Shown piece by piece: positions 40,192 to 50,539 of a stretch of DNA of 64,000 nucleotides. Position numbers and translations under genes: made by a program. The stretch is from positions 994,001 through 1,058,000 of the forward strand of contig NC_090170.1 in NCBI RefSeq assembly GCF_017916325.1, given 5' to 3'. The stretch is from Leishmania martiniquensis. Its lineage: Eukaryota; Euglenozoa; Kinetoplastea; Trypanosomatida; Trypanosomatidae. Below the pieces are notes generated by a model, which saw nothing but the letters and a program-made list of their open reading frames with translations, was not told where the DNA came from and did no database searches. Numbering within the stretch: position 1 is the first letter of the stretch; each line of letters begins with the position of its first letter.

Positions 40192-40404
40192 CGCTCGACC
40201 AACTCAGCTGAGGCAGCGAGAAGCAGAAAAGGCATCGCGCTGTTTCCTCTTTTGCTTTCCTCGGATCGACTTCGCTGGCAGTGCGCGTTCTTTACTCCTA
40301 CCAGTGGTGATACTAACGGCGCATCACAGAGAAGGACCCCCCAGCAGCTGAGCCATCTTCGATCGTATTGCGATTGCTCGCTTCCACTCGGCCAACCGGG
40401 TATA

Positions 40405-42903
40405 ATGGCACAGAAGCGGTACATCGCGTTGGTAGGAGTGCTGGTGCTTGGGGCCACCTCCGTGGTGCTGCTGATGCGACAGTGGAGGGTACAGCGCGAG
40501 CGTCGCGAGTTTGCCGAGCGGTACGCAAAGCAAATAAAGGCGGCGCGTGAGTCGCACGCTCAGTCTTTAAACGGCGGGAATGCTTCGCAGGACTCGGCGG
40601 ACATAAGTGACACCGATTTCGATGACGAAGCCGCCACGGTGAAAGTCATTTACGGTAGCGAGTCTGGCAATGCTGAAGGGTTGGCGAAGAGCTTCGTAAT
40701 GACACTGCGCGACCGCGGCGTGCAGGCTGCTCTCATCGACCCTAGCCGCTGGACGTACATGGAGGACTACTTGTACCACAACAAGCGCAACGTGCCACTG
40801 TTTCACCCCATCAAGGCGGCCTCTGCCAGCATAGGCACCACCGAAAAGGAGCGCCGCAAGGCTCCACAGGAGGCGAGCGCGTCACGCCCGCCGCTGGTGT
40901 ACGTGTTCATCCTCGCAACTGCGGGTGAGGGGGAGCCAACGGGTAACTTCATGGCTCTTTTTCAGGAAATGCAGTCAGCGGTGCGAAGAGCTAGTGCATC
41001 CAAGGCATCTGCCCAGCCTGGTGAGAGCGCCGCAGCTACAGCGCCGTCGTCTGCAACTTTGGAGGCGCCATTCAAGAACATCTGTTACGCAGTATTTGGT
41101 CTCGGTGATAGTTCCTACAAGTATTATTGCCGCTGCGCCACAGACACCAACGCCCTCCTCAAGAAGGGCGGTGGCATCAACGTGCATCGGGTAGGCTTCG
41201 GCGATGCCCGTTCTGGCACGCAGGAGGACGTCTTCGATGAGTGGCAGGAGAAGGTGATGCTCGCGCTGGAGGAGAAGTGCGGAGTCGAGATGACAACGGG
41301 TACGCGCGCACCACCGAAGCCAGAACTGCAGTTCCGCTTCCTGTCTTCCGCCGCCGCAACGGCCGGGGCGACCACCACGACTGCCCCTCAGGCGGGCCCG
41401 TGCGGTGCCGTGCAGGTGACCGCAGCACCAAGCGCGCCTGCCATCACCGACGGCGCGGGCTCGGACCGCTGCGTTCTCCTAAGCACCGCGATCTCGAGCA
41501 GCACCGCGACAGCGGAGAGCACGAGCGCCCCTCCTATGACGCTCCCATTTCCGCCGCCGCCGGCGCTGCTGGAGCCGTCGCTCGTGAACCCGACAAGGAT
41601 TCGCCTCTTGACAAAGACGCAGCTGACCCCACCGCGCGATAGCGACGGCAGCAGCGTCTACCGCTTCTGCTTCGAGACGGACGGCACGAGCATCTCATTC
41701 CAGGCCGGTGACCACCTTGGCATCTTTCCCTCAAACCCGCCGGAGATGGTGGCGCGATGTGCCAAGGCCCTCTCCATTCCAGCAGACGAGCTCGAGACTC
41801 CGGTGGAGCTGTGCGAGACGGTGCCGTCGCGTGGCATTCTGCGTAACGTACTTCCGGCCTGTGTGCCTCTGCACGTAGTACTGCAGCGCTATGTCGACCT
41901 GTGCGGGCGTCCAAAGAAGTCAACCCTGCGTGTTCTCGCAAAGTACTGCACTGACCCGTTCCAGCAAGAAGCCTTTCTCAACCTTCTCCGCCTCCCTGCC
42001 GTGAAGGAAGTGGAGGAGGCGGCTGTGGGGTGCGCCTCTGCGCGCAGGCCGAAGAAGCTGCGCACCGTCGTGGACTACCTCGAGAGGTTCCCTAGCTGCT
42101 GCTGCATTCCGCTTGGCCACTTCATCGAGGTCATGCCGCGTACGCAGCCGCGCTACTACTCCATCGCGTCGGACCGGATGTCACACGGCACCAAGATGGA
42201 GATTATGCTGCGTGTGCTCCCAGACGGGCTGGCCAGCTCCTACCTCGCTCGCCGCGTCGAGGAAGGGGACGAGGTGTTCGCTTATGTCCGGATCACCACC
42301 TTCCACCTTCCGCTACGCATTGGCGAGAACCGACCAGTGCTCATGATTGGACCCGGCACCGGTGCCGCCGCTATGGTGGGATTCTGCTACAGAAAGGAGG
42401 CCATCATGCGCAAGCAGGCCGCTGCCCAATACGGCCCAATGGTCTTCCTCTTTGGTGCACAGCACCGGAAAACGGAGTACTTTGTGGAAGAGGAAGTGCA
42501 GCGCTGGGCCATGTCGCCGGAGGAGATGAAGCAGTGGGACGCGGATCACCCGACTTCCCACGCCGGGCTGGCGGCGCGCCGCAGCCAGACGCCCTCGTCG
42601 GACTCGCTCCCCACCTCTGTCATCACAACCGCAGATTGCGCTTTTAGTAGAGACCAGGCGGAGAAAATGTACGTGACGTCCCTGATCGACAAGCACAAGG
42701 ACGTCATCTACGAGATGCTCACAAGTACTGCCGGTGGTGGTTGCCTCGTCTTCTTGTCCGGCGAAGCATCTTCCATGGCGAAGGACGTCGACCGTGCACT
42801 GGTGGCGCTGCTGCAGGACCGCGGGGGAATGACGCGTATGGGGGCGCTGGACTTTCTGCGGCGCATGGAAAACGACCACCGCTACCTGAAGGATGTGTAC
42901 TAA
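40405..42903 (+). CDS. Membrane-anchored NADPH diflavin reductase (cytochrome P450 reductase family)
   Basis: 832 residues, with the order anchor - FMN - FAD - NADPH. Residues ~7-24 form one N-terminal membrane helix followed by basic residues, as in P450 reductases held on the cytosolic ER face. FMN (flavodoxin) domain: GSESGNAEGLAKS near 84, ATAGEGEPTGN near 171, FGLGDSSYKYY near 231. A Ser/Ala/Pro-rich linker (~300-390) is longer than usual. FAD domain: RYYSIAS near 583 and GLASSYL near 612. NADPH domain: GPGTGAA near 650 and the C-terminal end YLKDVY. Electrons go NADPH to FAD to FMN to a haem partner. The usual CGDA motif reads SGEA, with Ser785 at the Cys position, and the last residue is Tyr832 instead of Trp; Asp830 is kept. 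The partner (for example a sterol P450) is not in the window. Confidence 0.88.
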   Translation: MAQKRYIALVGVLVLGATSVVLLMRQWRVQRERREFAERYAKQIKAARESHAQSLNGGNASQDSADISDTDFDDEAATVKVIYGSESGNAEGLAKSFVMTLRDRGVQAALIDPSRWTYMEDYLYHNKRNVPLFHPIKAASASIGTTEKERRKAPQEASASRPPLVYVFILATAGEGEPTGNFMALFQEMQSAVRRASASKASAQPGESAAATAPSSATLEAPFKNICYAVFGLGDSSYKYYCRCATDTNALLKKGGGINVHRVGFGDARSGTQEDVFDEWQEKVMLALEEKCGVEMTTGTRAPPKPELQFRFLSSAAATAGATTTTAPQAGPCGAVQVTAAPSAPAITDGAGSDRCVLLSTAISSSTATAESTSAPPMTLPFPPPPALLEPSLVNPTRIRLLTKTQLTPPRDSDGSSVYRFCFETDGTSISFQAGDHLGIFPSNPPEMVARCAKALSIPADELETPVELCETVPSRGILRNVLPACVPLHVVLQRYVDLCGRPKKSTLRVLAKYCTDPFQQEAFLNLLRLPAVKEVEEAAVGCASARRPKKLRTVVDYLERFPSCCCIPLGHFIEVMPRTQPRYYSIASDRMSHGTKMEIMLRVLPDGLASSYLARRVEEGDEVFAYVRITTFHLPLRIGENRPVLMIGPGTGAAAMVGFCYRKEAIMRKQAAAQYGPMVFLFGAQHRKTEYFVEEEVQRWAMSPEEMKQWDADHPTSHAGLAARRSQTPSSDSLPTSVITTADCAFSRDQAEKMYVTSLIDKHKDVIYEMLTSTAGGGCLVFLSGEASSMAKDVDRALVALLQDRGGMTRMGALDFLRRMENDHRYLKDVY

Positions 42904-45900
42904 GCTGCGGCTCGGTCTGCGATACCTTTCCGACTCGCTGCTTGCGTGCGTGTGTGCTCATCTGCATGTTTGCATGGATGTGGGCGCTTGTGTGACGCGG
43001 AGCTTTGCAACTGGAGCGCACTTTCGGAAGCCGCTCCTCTGCAACCTCGTCTTTTTTCGTTGTGATCCCTGCCGAGTCAGCTCGTCTCGCTCAGGCTCCA
43101 CTTTGTCGCCTGTCTGTTTTTTTTGTTTCTCCCCCTCCCCCATCTCCCTCTGTCCAACCCTGTGTTGTTGCGCATCCCTCTCTCCCGCTGCTGCTGGCTG
43201 CGTCGTGTCGCCATAGCCTTTGTCCCCATTTCCTCTCGTACGCCTCTTTTTTCGTGTGCGGTGGCGTGATCGCCCTGCGGTTGTGCTGCGTCCGACCCCG
43301 TGGATCTAAGGAAAGGGGTATGTGCGGTGATTATGTATATTCTTAGCGTGTCGTGCCTTACTCCTTTCTCCTGCCGTTTTTCAAGTGAGCTCGCCTCACG
43401 CACCCCCGGCTTGTTCGTTGTCTAGATGCCGATGGAGGCTTGTGCCTCTTTTAACGTGTATAATTTTTGCCCACATTCTGCAACCCCCTCATCCACCAAC
43501 TTTTGCCTTCCCTCACTGCGTACTCTTGTCCTTCAACTCCCACTTCATCTCCCCTTCGCTTCTTTTCTCGTGTGGTTTAGTACTCCCTAAGTGATTCACC
43601 TTCGCGTGTCGGCGCGCATGCGCTTCTTCACTGCTTCCATGCTGTAGTCAGGGACGCAGCCACCTCCTCGACTCTCTCCCTTCTTCTCCGCCCCCCACGT
43701 CCCCATGGTGGTCGCCACCGCCTCCACATTGCTGCGCCGTCTCCTTGTCGCCCTCTTTTCTGTATATGTGTGCGCCCGACTGGATGTCGGTGCGCGTCTG
43801 CAATGGACTCTCTTCACAGCGCTCCTTTGGTTCTGCCGCTGCATGTTTCTTCCCGCCCAACAGAAGGCGAACGTAGGCAGCCACGGTCTGTCCATAAGGT
43901 GCGGGCTGCTCCAGGAGGCTTTCACTGGGCAAAGCAAAGGGGAGGGAGAGACGGTTAAGGAAGAGGGTGGTGGTGGGCTCGTTTACACCTCTCAGCCCTG
44001 CGACGCTTCTCCTCCTCATAGTTATGGCCCTTCTTGTCGGCCCTCGCTGAAGGGCAACTGTCTCTGCCAACGGCAATCCGTTCCGCCAACTTGTGTATTC
44101 GATCGCCTCTGTTCTCGTGCTTCTCTTTTTTTTCTTTGGCGCGCTCTCACTTTGCTGCTCATTTCCCCCCTTTTTCTCGTTCTTCGCTATGGTGGGTGCT
44201 GTCCTTCACGGCAATTCTAATCGTGACGGCGGACCGGTGCGTGAGCAGCTCGGAGCACCGGCCGATATGACGCACAAGTCATCGAGTCACCCACACCAGC
44301 ATAGAGAGAGGGGGAGAGAGAGACAGGGGGAGCCCCCCTCCCCCCCACACACAGACACACATGAGAATAGATGATTGGCGCGGCAGAGGAAAGGTGACGA
44401 GCATTGCCGGCTGGCGCGCGTGTGCTTGGGTTGCTGTGCTCGCATGTAAACCGCAGCGTATATTCAGAGTTGGGCTCTGTCTTTGCTCCTCTCAATCTTC
44501 TTTTTCTTTTGTTGTGGCTATCCCACAGGCATCTGAGAAACGTGCAGAGGCGATCGTGTGTGTGTGTGGTGGTGGTGTTGGGGTAATAAACTTCTCGGCG
44601 CCTTCTTACTGGCTCAGTGGGAAAGCCCCCTCCCCCATCTCCCCCTCCCCCCCCACCAAAATGTTCGAGCGCACTTCACTTCGTCTCGTGCGTGCATCCG
44701 TTTGCGCACAGCAAACAGCCCCGTAAATGAGGACGTCCGCCACCAAAGGCCCCTAAACACTTAATTGCCTTTCCCAAGACCGTGCCAGCGCCACGCGCTT
44801 TCTCCCTCCTTCGGCACGCCATCTAGTGAAAGTAAACTAAGCACATTCGGCCAGATTTCGCTTCTTTTGTACCTTTACCTGCTTTCTCTTTTTTTGTCTC
44901 ACGTCACGCTCACACAGCCATACGTTCCTCCCTGTCTGTGTGAGTGTGTCTCTCTAATTTGGTATGTGCTCTCTTGTCGTTTAACGTCCGATTCGTATAG
45001 TTTTTCCTTTTGTTTTTAACACACACACACTCGATGCGATGGCGGTGCCATGTTTGCCAGCCGCTCCTCTTCCCTTTTCTGATCTCGCATCTGCTTTCGC
45101 TTTACCCCTCTCGGCGGGGCATTGTCACCTCCTTCGTAAGGAGCGCTTTTACTTTTTCTTTTTTTCGCCTCTCGTTGCTGTCCGTGGGTGAGTGTGTGCG
45201 CCCGTGTCAGCGCAAAACTTCTTTACTCCCGTTCTCCTTTCCGATTTTCCCCCGTGTCGCGACCGCTTGTCTCTACCCTTCCCACTTTCCTCCGTTCTGC
45301 ACAGTCGCTTCACCCCGCGACGGCGAGAGAGAGAGAGAAGGGTGCTGTTTCTGCGACACCATGGACAGGTGCGGTGATGTTCACATGACAGGCCAACAGG
45401 CACACATGTTCTCGAACACGTATCCACACACGCACGCGCGAAGAACGTCGGTGCCGCCCACCCCCGACGTCCCACAATGATACCATACGGATGCATTCTG
45501 AGAACTTCTCAGACTCTTCCTCCCGGATGCGCAGGCACGCATCAGACGAAATAGCGACCGGAAAAGACAGCCCTCGGCGCCTCACCATGCCACAAGGAGT
45601 GCAGGCAGTCGACGCGCTGCCTGTCGCACTGCTCGTATCACCTATGCTTCGTTCACCTCGTCATCATCCCTCCCCCTCCACTGCGCTACACTGCATCTCT
45701 CACGTCCCCGGCGGAGCCGCTTCGCACTGCTGTGTGCATGCTGCCTCCTCTCTGTCGCTCACAGCACTTATTGGCTTAGAGCAAGTGCCCAGCTAGAGGG
45801 AGAGAGACGCCATCTTTTTTTTTCTCTTTGCTATCGTTGTCACTTTTTCTCTGCAAAGCACGTTTACGCCACCGGTACCGCTAGCACATTCACAGTCGTC

Positions 45901-46068
45901 TGCAACGTTCGCATCTCCGCAATTCCAAGGAAGCCCCCCCCTGCCACACGCACACACACACAGCGATCGTTTCCCCATCTCTACGGCACCGACGTGCATC
46001 ACGACGACTGGGAGGACGAACTGCATTCTCGATCATCCTCGCCCGTTTCGCAAGGGATCTTAGTCGAA
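42904..46068. other. 3.2-kb intergenic region
   Basis: No supported gene. It is pyrimidine-rich through most of its length, with T8 near 43117-43124, a GA patch near 44306-44325 and 45326-45339, and CA repeats near 45020-45031 and 45949-45960. A 171-codon frame at 43705-44220 is low-complexity Leu/Cys/Ser-rich translation of poly-Y DNA, not a convincing gene. Confidence 0.6.
45857..45858 (+). promoter_or_regulatory. Candidate spliced-leader acceptor for the coiled-coil gene
   Basis: A T9 run and further T/C-rich bases (45813-45852) precede GCAAAG. The 210-nt stretch to 46069 has no ATG, which selects 46069 as start over an in-frame GTG at 45994. Confidence 0.5.
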
Positions 46069-46722
46069 ATGAGCTCTGACGACATAGATGCCCTCCGTTC
46101 AGAGCTGCTTCGGCAGAAGATAATTTTTGAGGCGGAGCTCCGCCGCCAGCGCGAGATGTTCGAAGAGCGGCTTTCGCTGATCTCAAACGAGCTCGCTGCC
46201 CGCGAGGCGGACTGCCGAAACCTTCAGTCGGTCATCACCATCCTCGGCCGGAAAGTGGACGCCATCGCGGAGCAGCGCCAGTACGCCACCGCAAGTCAAC
46301 GCCCACCCACCCCAACACGCCAACCGAGCATACATGAGAGTCCTTTCCGTCGCGATCCTTCCGCGCTCATGCCGCCGCCGAGCAGCAACGGCCAACAAAA
46401 AGAACTTGTCCGCTCCAACTCTGTGACGCAAAGAGGCCTACGGCGACCCTCGCCACTCCTTAACGGCCCGCCAGCCTCCGTGCGCCTCTCGAGTATGCCC
46501 GTCACCCGAGGAGCGTCTATTAGTGCCCTCAGCCGCACCAACAGCCCGCACGTACACGGACACCCTGCCCGTCCGCTTCTACGCACAGGCACGTCCACCA
46601 CACTCAGAAGCGAGGCTAATAGCAACGACGGTGGACGCGCACCGCGGCGTCGGAACGTGTCGAGACGGCGTACGAGCAGCATCACTCGTCTTGGTGGTAT
46701 CAGGACCACAGATGATTGGTAA
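46069..46722 (+). CDS. Coiled-coil protein with basic Ser/Arg-rich tail, unknown function
   Basis: 217 residues. Residues ~5-70 (DDIDALRSELLRQKIIFEAE onward, then REMFEERLSLISNELAAREA) form a heptad-like coiled coil, likely a dimer. The rest is disordered, rich in Ser, Arg, Pro and Asn, with repeated R-x-x-S and S-P sites that could be phosphorylated (for example SRTNSPHVHG and RRRTSSITRL). Coiled coil plus basic Ser/Pro tail is common in cytoskeletal proteins of trypanosomatids, but this is only a resemblance. The reading frame is open upstream to a GTG at 45994; ATG 46069 is the first ATG after the acceptor. I do not recognise the family. Confidence 0.72.
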   Translation: MSSDDIDALRSELLRQKIIFEAELRRQREMFEERLSLISNELAAREADCRNLQSVITILGRKVDAIAEQRQYATASQRPPTPTRQPSIHESPFRRDPSALMPPPSSNGQQKELVRSNSVTQRGLRRPSPLLNGPPASVRLSSMPVTRGASISALSRTNSPHVHGHPARPLLRTGTSTTLRSEANSNDGGRAPRRRNVSRRRTSSITRLGGIRTTDDW

Positions 46723-48125
46723 AGCATCCGCGGCCCAGCGAGATGGGCGGACGCCAAGCACTTGGAGAGCAATGCCCAGACAATGGACCGACTTGAGTGC
46801 TAGTGCAGCGGGTGTGCCCCGGCGCCTTTTTTTTTTCGGTCTTCCCTCTGCTTGCTCGTTGTGTACGGGAGGGGGGAGGCTGCATTGCCGCAACGCACGG
46901 GCTCACTTCAGTGAATGGTGATGGCGTGGTTTGTCAGGAGTCAGGAGTGCGACGGCAGTCTCCGAGGCGAAGTCGGCTTCTCGGCGTCGTGCACCTTCAG
47001 CGGCTCAGTGTATCCTTGGCTCTCTTGTAGGGCAAGGAAGCGAAGGCGACGCCCTTTGTACAGAGCAACAGGCGTCGCCACGCTCCAGGCGGAGGGGGGA
47101 AAAGTGAAGGCGCTGCAGCATCACCCTGCGGAACCGCTGCGCCATCCATCTTCAGAGGCACGTCGTGCTGGTGATGGGGTGGCTAACGCTGTGGTGTGTG
47201 CTCGCGCTCGGTTCGTCTTCTCCCCCCCGCCCCCGCCCTTCTTCAGCGTTTGCACAGATCCAAACTTGAGCGCCACACTTTCCGCCTCGAGTGGCTTGTC
47301 TCTCCTAACCCTCCGCGTCCCCTCGTGTGGGGGTGTACCAATCGGCTCTGTCCTCTCTCTTTTCGTCTTCTTACTGTCATGAGACGGATTGTGCTCGCGC
47401 CCCGTTCCTTTCTTGTGGTTGTGCGCCTCGACATCGACGGAGTTCGAGAGAGGCTTCTGTGGTTGGCGAGGGGCGTGCCCACTCGTGTCACGGCGATAGC
47501 CATATCCTCGCTGTATGTTTTGTGGCCCTCTGCCCCCCATGTGAGTGGCGTCACAGTAGGAGTTTCCCCTGCTTCTCCGATAGCCACGAAGCAACGAGAG
47601 AGGAGAGGGGCACGTAAGAGGTAGCAGAGTGGCGTCTTCGCATCGCAGTGAGCCTCGTGTACCGAAAAGCATGCTTGTGCGAGGGGAACAGATGAAAAAA
47701 AGAGAAAGGGAAACGGCCGATTCGCACTTGAAACCGCTGCTCGTAAGCGATCGAGTCTCTTTTCATGGCTCTCCGAAGGTGCTCCTCATGCTGACGTAGA
47801 TCTTGGCGGACAGGAGGTGTGGCACTTGCGTTCTGTATCATCTGCTTTGCTGCGTTCCTCCTCTTCCTCCCCCCCCCCGAGTGGCGAACGGCGGCATTCA
47901 CACGGGCACGCTGCGCATCGGAGAACCTCCCTGGTTTGCGCTGGTGTGCAACGGTTCGTCCTCTGTTCCGATCCTTCACACGCTCATCTGTTCTGCGCTT
48001 ACCTTTCCCGGGGTCGCTTTTTTTTCTTGTCGGATGCGAAGGAGCTCCACTCACCTCGGTGCCGCTTACCACTGAGCAGCAGACGCACAACGCGTCCTTC
48101 CTTTCTGTTGGCTGTGTGGCAGGAA
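46723..48125. other. Intergenic region
   Basis: No supported gene in 1.4 kb. It has T9 at 46828-46836, a C-rich tract near 47221-47238, and a T8 near 48019. AG at 48040-48041 is a good acceptor with no ATG before 48126; another AG at 48121-48122 lies only three bases before that ATG. Confidence 0.6.
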
Positions 48126-48701
48126 ATGCGGCAGGTGCGCTCGAGTGCGCTGCGACGCTACTTTGCTGGCGGCGCTGCGCGCCTCGCTGCACCCTGCGTG
48201 CAAGCAAGCCCCGCGCTTGTGGTGCCGCGCCGAGAAAGGTCGTCCTTCGTTCCATCTGCAGATGGGTCTGCGGGGGCCACCTGCTCGCCGGCCGAGCACG
48301 TCACAGCTGGCGCGGCACGCGATACTCCCGAATTGGACAGGAGAGCAGCAGAGGAGGTGCGGGTCGCGCAAGAGTTGGGGGAGCAAGCCTTCGGTGAGAA
48401 CACCGAGATCCTGAAGAAGGTGGCGGTTCGAGGACTACGCGCTTTCTTCGTGTGCGCTGTCGGCGTAGTCGTCCTCATGTGGACCATGAAAAAGAGGAAG
48501 CAGGAACTCGTGACGAACGTACAACCAGCTGATGGGGCTGCAAGCGGCGCGCTAGCCGAAGAGGCGGATGACCCGACACAGCGGTACCTGCAGGAGATGC
48601 GCGGGCTCGGCTTTGATGTGGACACGCTAGAGGAGGAGCTGAAGCAGGAGCGACTCGCCAACGCTGCGGCGAAGCGGCAGCGCGCGCGGCAGTGGTTGTA
48701 A
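48126..48701 (+). CDS. Single-pass membrane protein, probably mitochondrial, unknown function
   Basis: 191 residues. The N terminus (MRQVRSSALRRYFAGGAARL) is rich in Arg, Ser and Ala with no acidic residue and could form an amphipathic helix, as mitochondrial presequences do. One hydrophobic helix lies at ~103-121 (FFVCAVGVVVLMW core), followed by basic MKKRKQE. The C-terminal ~65 residues are acidic and helical (RYLQEMRGLGFDVDTLEEEL) and end in a Lys/Arg-rich patch. The size and layout suit an inner-membrane protein, perhaps a small complex subunit or assembly factor. I do not recognise the family. The next gene starts 614 nt downstream on the same strand. Confidence 0.7.
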   Translation: MRQVRSSALRRYFAGGAARLAAPCVQASPALVVPRRERSSFVPSADGSAGATCSPAEHVTAGAARDTPELDRRAAEEVRVAQELGEQAFGENTEILKKVAVRGLRAFFVCAVGVVVLMWTMKKRKQELVTNVQPADGAASGALAEEADDPTQRYLQEMRGLGFDVDTLEEELKQERLANAAAKRQRARQWL

Positions 48702-49315
48702 TGGTTTTAAGAGGTGCAGGACTTTTTCTGTGGCGTTGGGGCGCTCTTGGCGGTTGTGATGTGGACTTCGGCGCTCACCGTCCGCTGATATGTGGGCGGA
48801 GGCGCGGCAACTGAGTTGTAAGAGGCCTCGCACAGGAAGGACGACCGTTGCCACTACTCTCCCCTCTCCTCCTTCTGTAAAGAGCGCTGCGAGGCACAGG
48901 GCGAGAAGGCCACGCTAGAGCCTCTGCAGCTTTATCGCCCCATCCCTCCCGCTTCCCACTTGTGTCCCCCTGCCCGACATCTGGCGACCCAGCACACGGA
49001 AGAGCTGCTCTTCATGTCTCCTGTGTTTCTGCTCTATGCGCCCCCTTTCCCTCACTCCCCCCCGCTCCCTCTTTTTCGTCCCTCTTCCGCTGTCACCGGC
49101 TGTATGGCGGTCCTCTCGTGCATGCATCTGCCTCACATCACAGCACGCGCACGTCTCTTCGTTTCTTCCCTTTGCCGTGCGGGGGGGGCAGAGGAAAGCA
49201 CATTTAGCAGAACTTCTTCTTGAGCGCTGTCCCTACCCGGGGAGAGGGGGGCCGCACTCCTCTGTTTTGGGTACGTCCTCCTCTTGCCGCCCCTTCTTCC
49301 TGGTCCGCCCACCAC
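48702..49315. other. Intergenic region
   Basis: No supported gene. C/T-rich DNA with a G8 run at 49181-49188. A pyrimidine tract before it and AG at 49190-49191 form a plausible acceptor; no ATG occurs between that AG and 49316. Confidence 0.55.
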
Positions 49316-50539
49316 ATGCTGGCGCTCACACCGTCCCCCTGGCTGCTGGGTGAGGTGCACGCGCGCCTCACCACGCGCCTAACCTCTTCGCCACACGGCG
49401 TGGAGGAAGCCCCTGTCGTCGACTATGGCGGTCGCCACCGCCGCGCTTCCCCTGAAACCTGCGAGAGCATTGATGCACCCAGTGCACAGTATCCGAAGAC
49501 CGAGGAAGCGGCGGCTGGTGGCGGTCGATTTTTGACGGTTGCCTCCGCCTCCGTGGCCCCTCCGGCTGCGGGGCCGCACACAGGCACCCTCGCGCGTGCC
49601 TCTGTGTCCTACTGCCAGCCCGTGGCCTCTGGCAACTCCGTCGACGTGCCGCCCTCTGCCATCCCTGCGGAGAGGTTCCGAAACGTGTGCGACGGAAGCA
49701 GTTACCTCCCACCAGGTGTGACAAAGCGAGCCCTTGGCCGGCTGCGCATTGTGTGCTGCTGCGTTGTGACAACCGAAAGCTGGCATGCTTTTTTTGCTGG
49801 TGTGCCGATTCTCTTCTTCTCCACGCTGTTCGTGACGGTCGTCGTGCCACGTGGGGAGTGGTTCACGGACCTATTCACAGTTCTCTGTGCCGCCATGTCA
49901 GTTACATGCCTCACACTGTCGGTCACCCTCGACCCCGGTGTCGTCCCGCCAGCCTCGCAGTCCGAGGAGCCGACGCAGCCGGCAACCGTCATCGTAGGCG
50001 GGAGATCTGTCGTCTGCAAGGTGTGCACAACTTGCCACATCATCCGTCCGCCACGCAGTACACACTGCCGTGTTTGTGACATCTGCGTGGAGGAGTTCGA
50101 CCATCACTGTGGCATCCTTGGCAGCTGCGTGGGTAAGCGGACGTTCCGCTTCTTTGGCGGCTTCTTCATCTTCACGAGCATCCTCGCGCTCTTCATCTTA
50201 ATCCGTTGCTCTATGGTCATTGCATCGACTGACTTTACGTCAGCGAGCGAGCAGCCGAGCTTAATATGGATGGCAGCCTCCTGCATCCTTTGCATTGTTG
50301 CCACGATCTTGGGTGCCATTCTGGTGGTGCCGTGCGCGGGTCGCTACATCATGCTGAGTGCTACCAACTCGACTCTGAAGGAGACGACACGCGCACAGCA
50401 GGAGACGCCGTTGGGAGAGCACCCACCTGCATGCGTTCCCGAAGGAGAGGTGAGCAGCAACAACTACTGTCTCAACTTCTTTCGCCGCTTGTTCAGCCCT
50501 ATCGGACGGAGCCGTATTCCCTTCGACTACTATGTCTAG
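49316..50539 (+). CDS. DHHC-type protein S-palmitoyltransferase
   Basis: 407 residues. The Cys-rich domain (about 230-280) has the spaced pattern CKVCTTCHIIRPPRSTHC, RVCDICVEEF, then DHHC at residues 262-265, GSCVGKRTFRFF. Cys265 is the autoacylated residue that passes palmitate to substrate cysteines. Helices flank it: two at roughly 158-180 and 185-207, and two after the domain at ~280-303 and ~318-340, which gives the usual four-pass layout with the active site in the cytosol. The N-terminal ~150 residues are disordered. The order of motifs resembles the Erf2/zDHHC9 group. The usual PWVGNC after DHHC reads GILGSC here; Pro-Trp is lost. The start is the first ATG after AG 49190-49191. Confidence 0.9.
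   Translation: MLALTPSPWLLGEVHARLTTRLTSSPHGVEEAPVVDYGGRHRRASPETCESIDAPSAQYPKTEEAAAGGGRFLTVASASVAPPAAGPHTGTLARASVSYCQPVASGNSVDVPPSAIPAERFRNVCDGSSYLPPGVTKRALGRLRIVCCCVVTTESWHAFFAGVPILFFSTLFVTVVVPRGEWFTDLFTVLCAAMSVTCLTLSVTLDPGVVPPASQSEEPTQPATVIVGGRSVVCKVCTTCHIIRPPRSTHCRVCDICVEEFDHHCGILGSCVGKRTFRFFGGFFIFTSILALFILIRCSMVIASTDFTSASEQPSLIWMAASCILCIVATILGAILVVPCAGRYIMLSATNSTLKETTRAQQETPLGEHPPACVPEGEVSSNNYCLNFFRRLFSPIGRSRIPFDYYV

Larger units (their letters stand above)
37695..40404. other. 2.7-kb intergenic region
   Basis: No supported gene. The left 600 bases are mixed in composition; they include GGAGGCGGCGCAT at 37771-37783, a 13-mer shared with the SIDER-like stretch at 32877. The rest is strongly pyrimidine-rich: a CCCT repeat near 38909-38930, T9 at 39212-39220, A11 at 39273-39283, T10 near 39396, and TA tracts at 39784-39803 and 40030-40047. 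A good acceptor for the reductase is at 40190-40191. Confidence 0.6.

Noticed and set aside
39940..40404. Longer start for the diflavin reductase (155 extra residues)
   Set aside because: It lies upstream of the acceptor at 40190-40191, crosses a TA microsatellite and reads as low complexity. The membrane anchor follows Met at 40405.
43705..44220. A 171-codon frame with hydrophobic N terminus
   Set aside because: It is translation of poly-Y DNA, with irregular Cys/Leu/Ser runs. It lacks coding-type third-base bias.
45994..46068. Start of the coiled-coil protein at 45994
   Set aside because: The codon is GTG. ATG 46069 is the first ATG after the acceptor.
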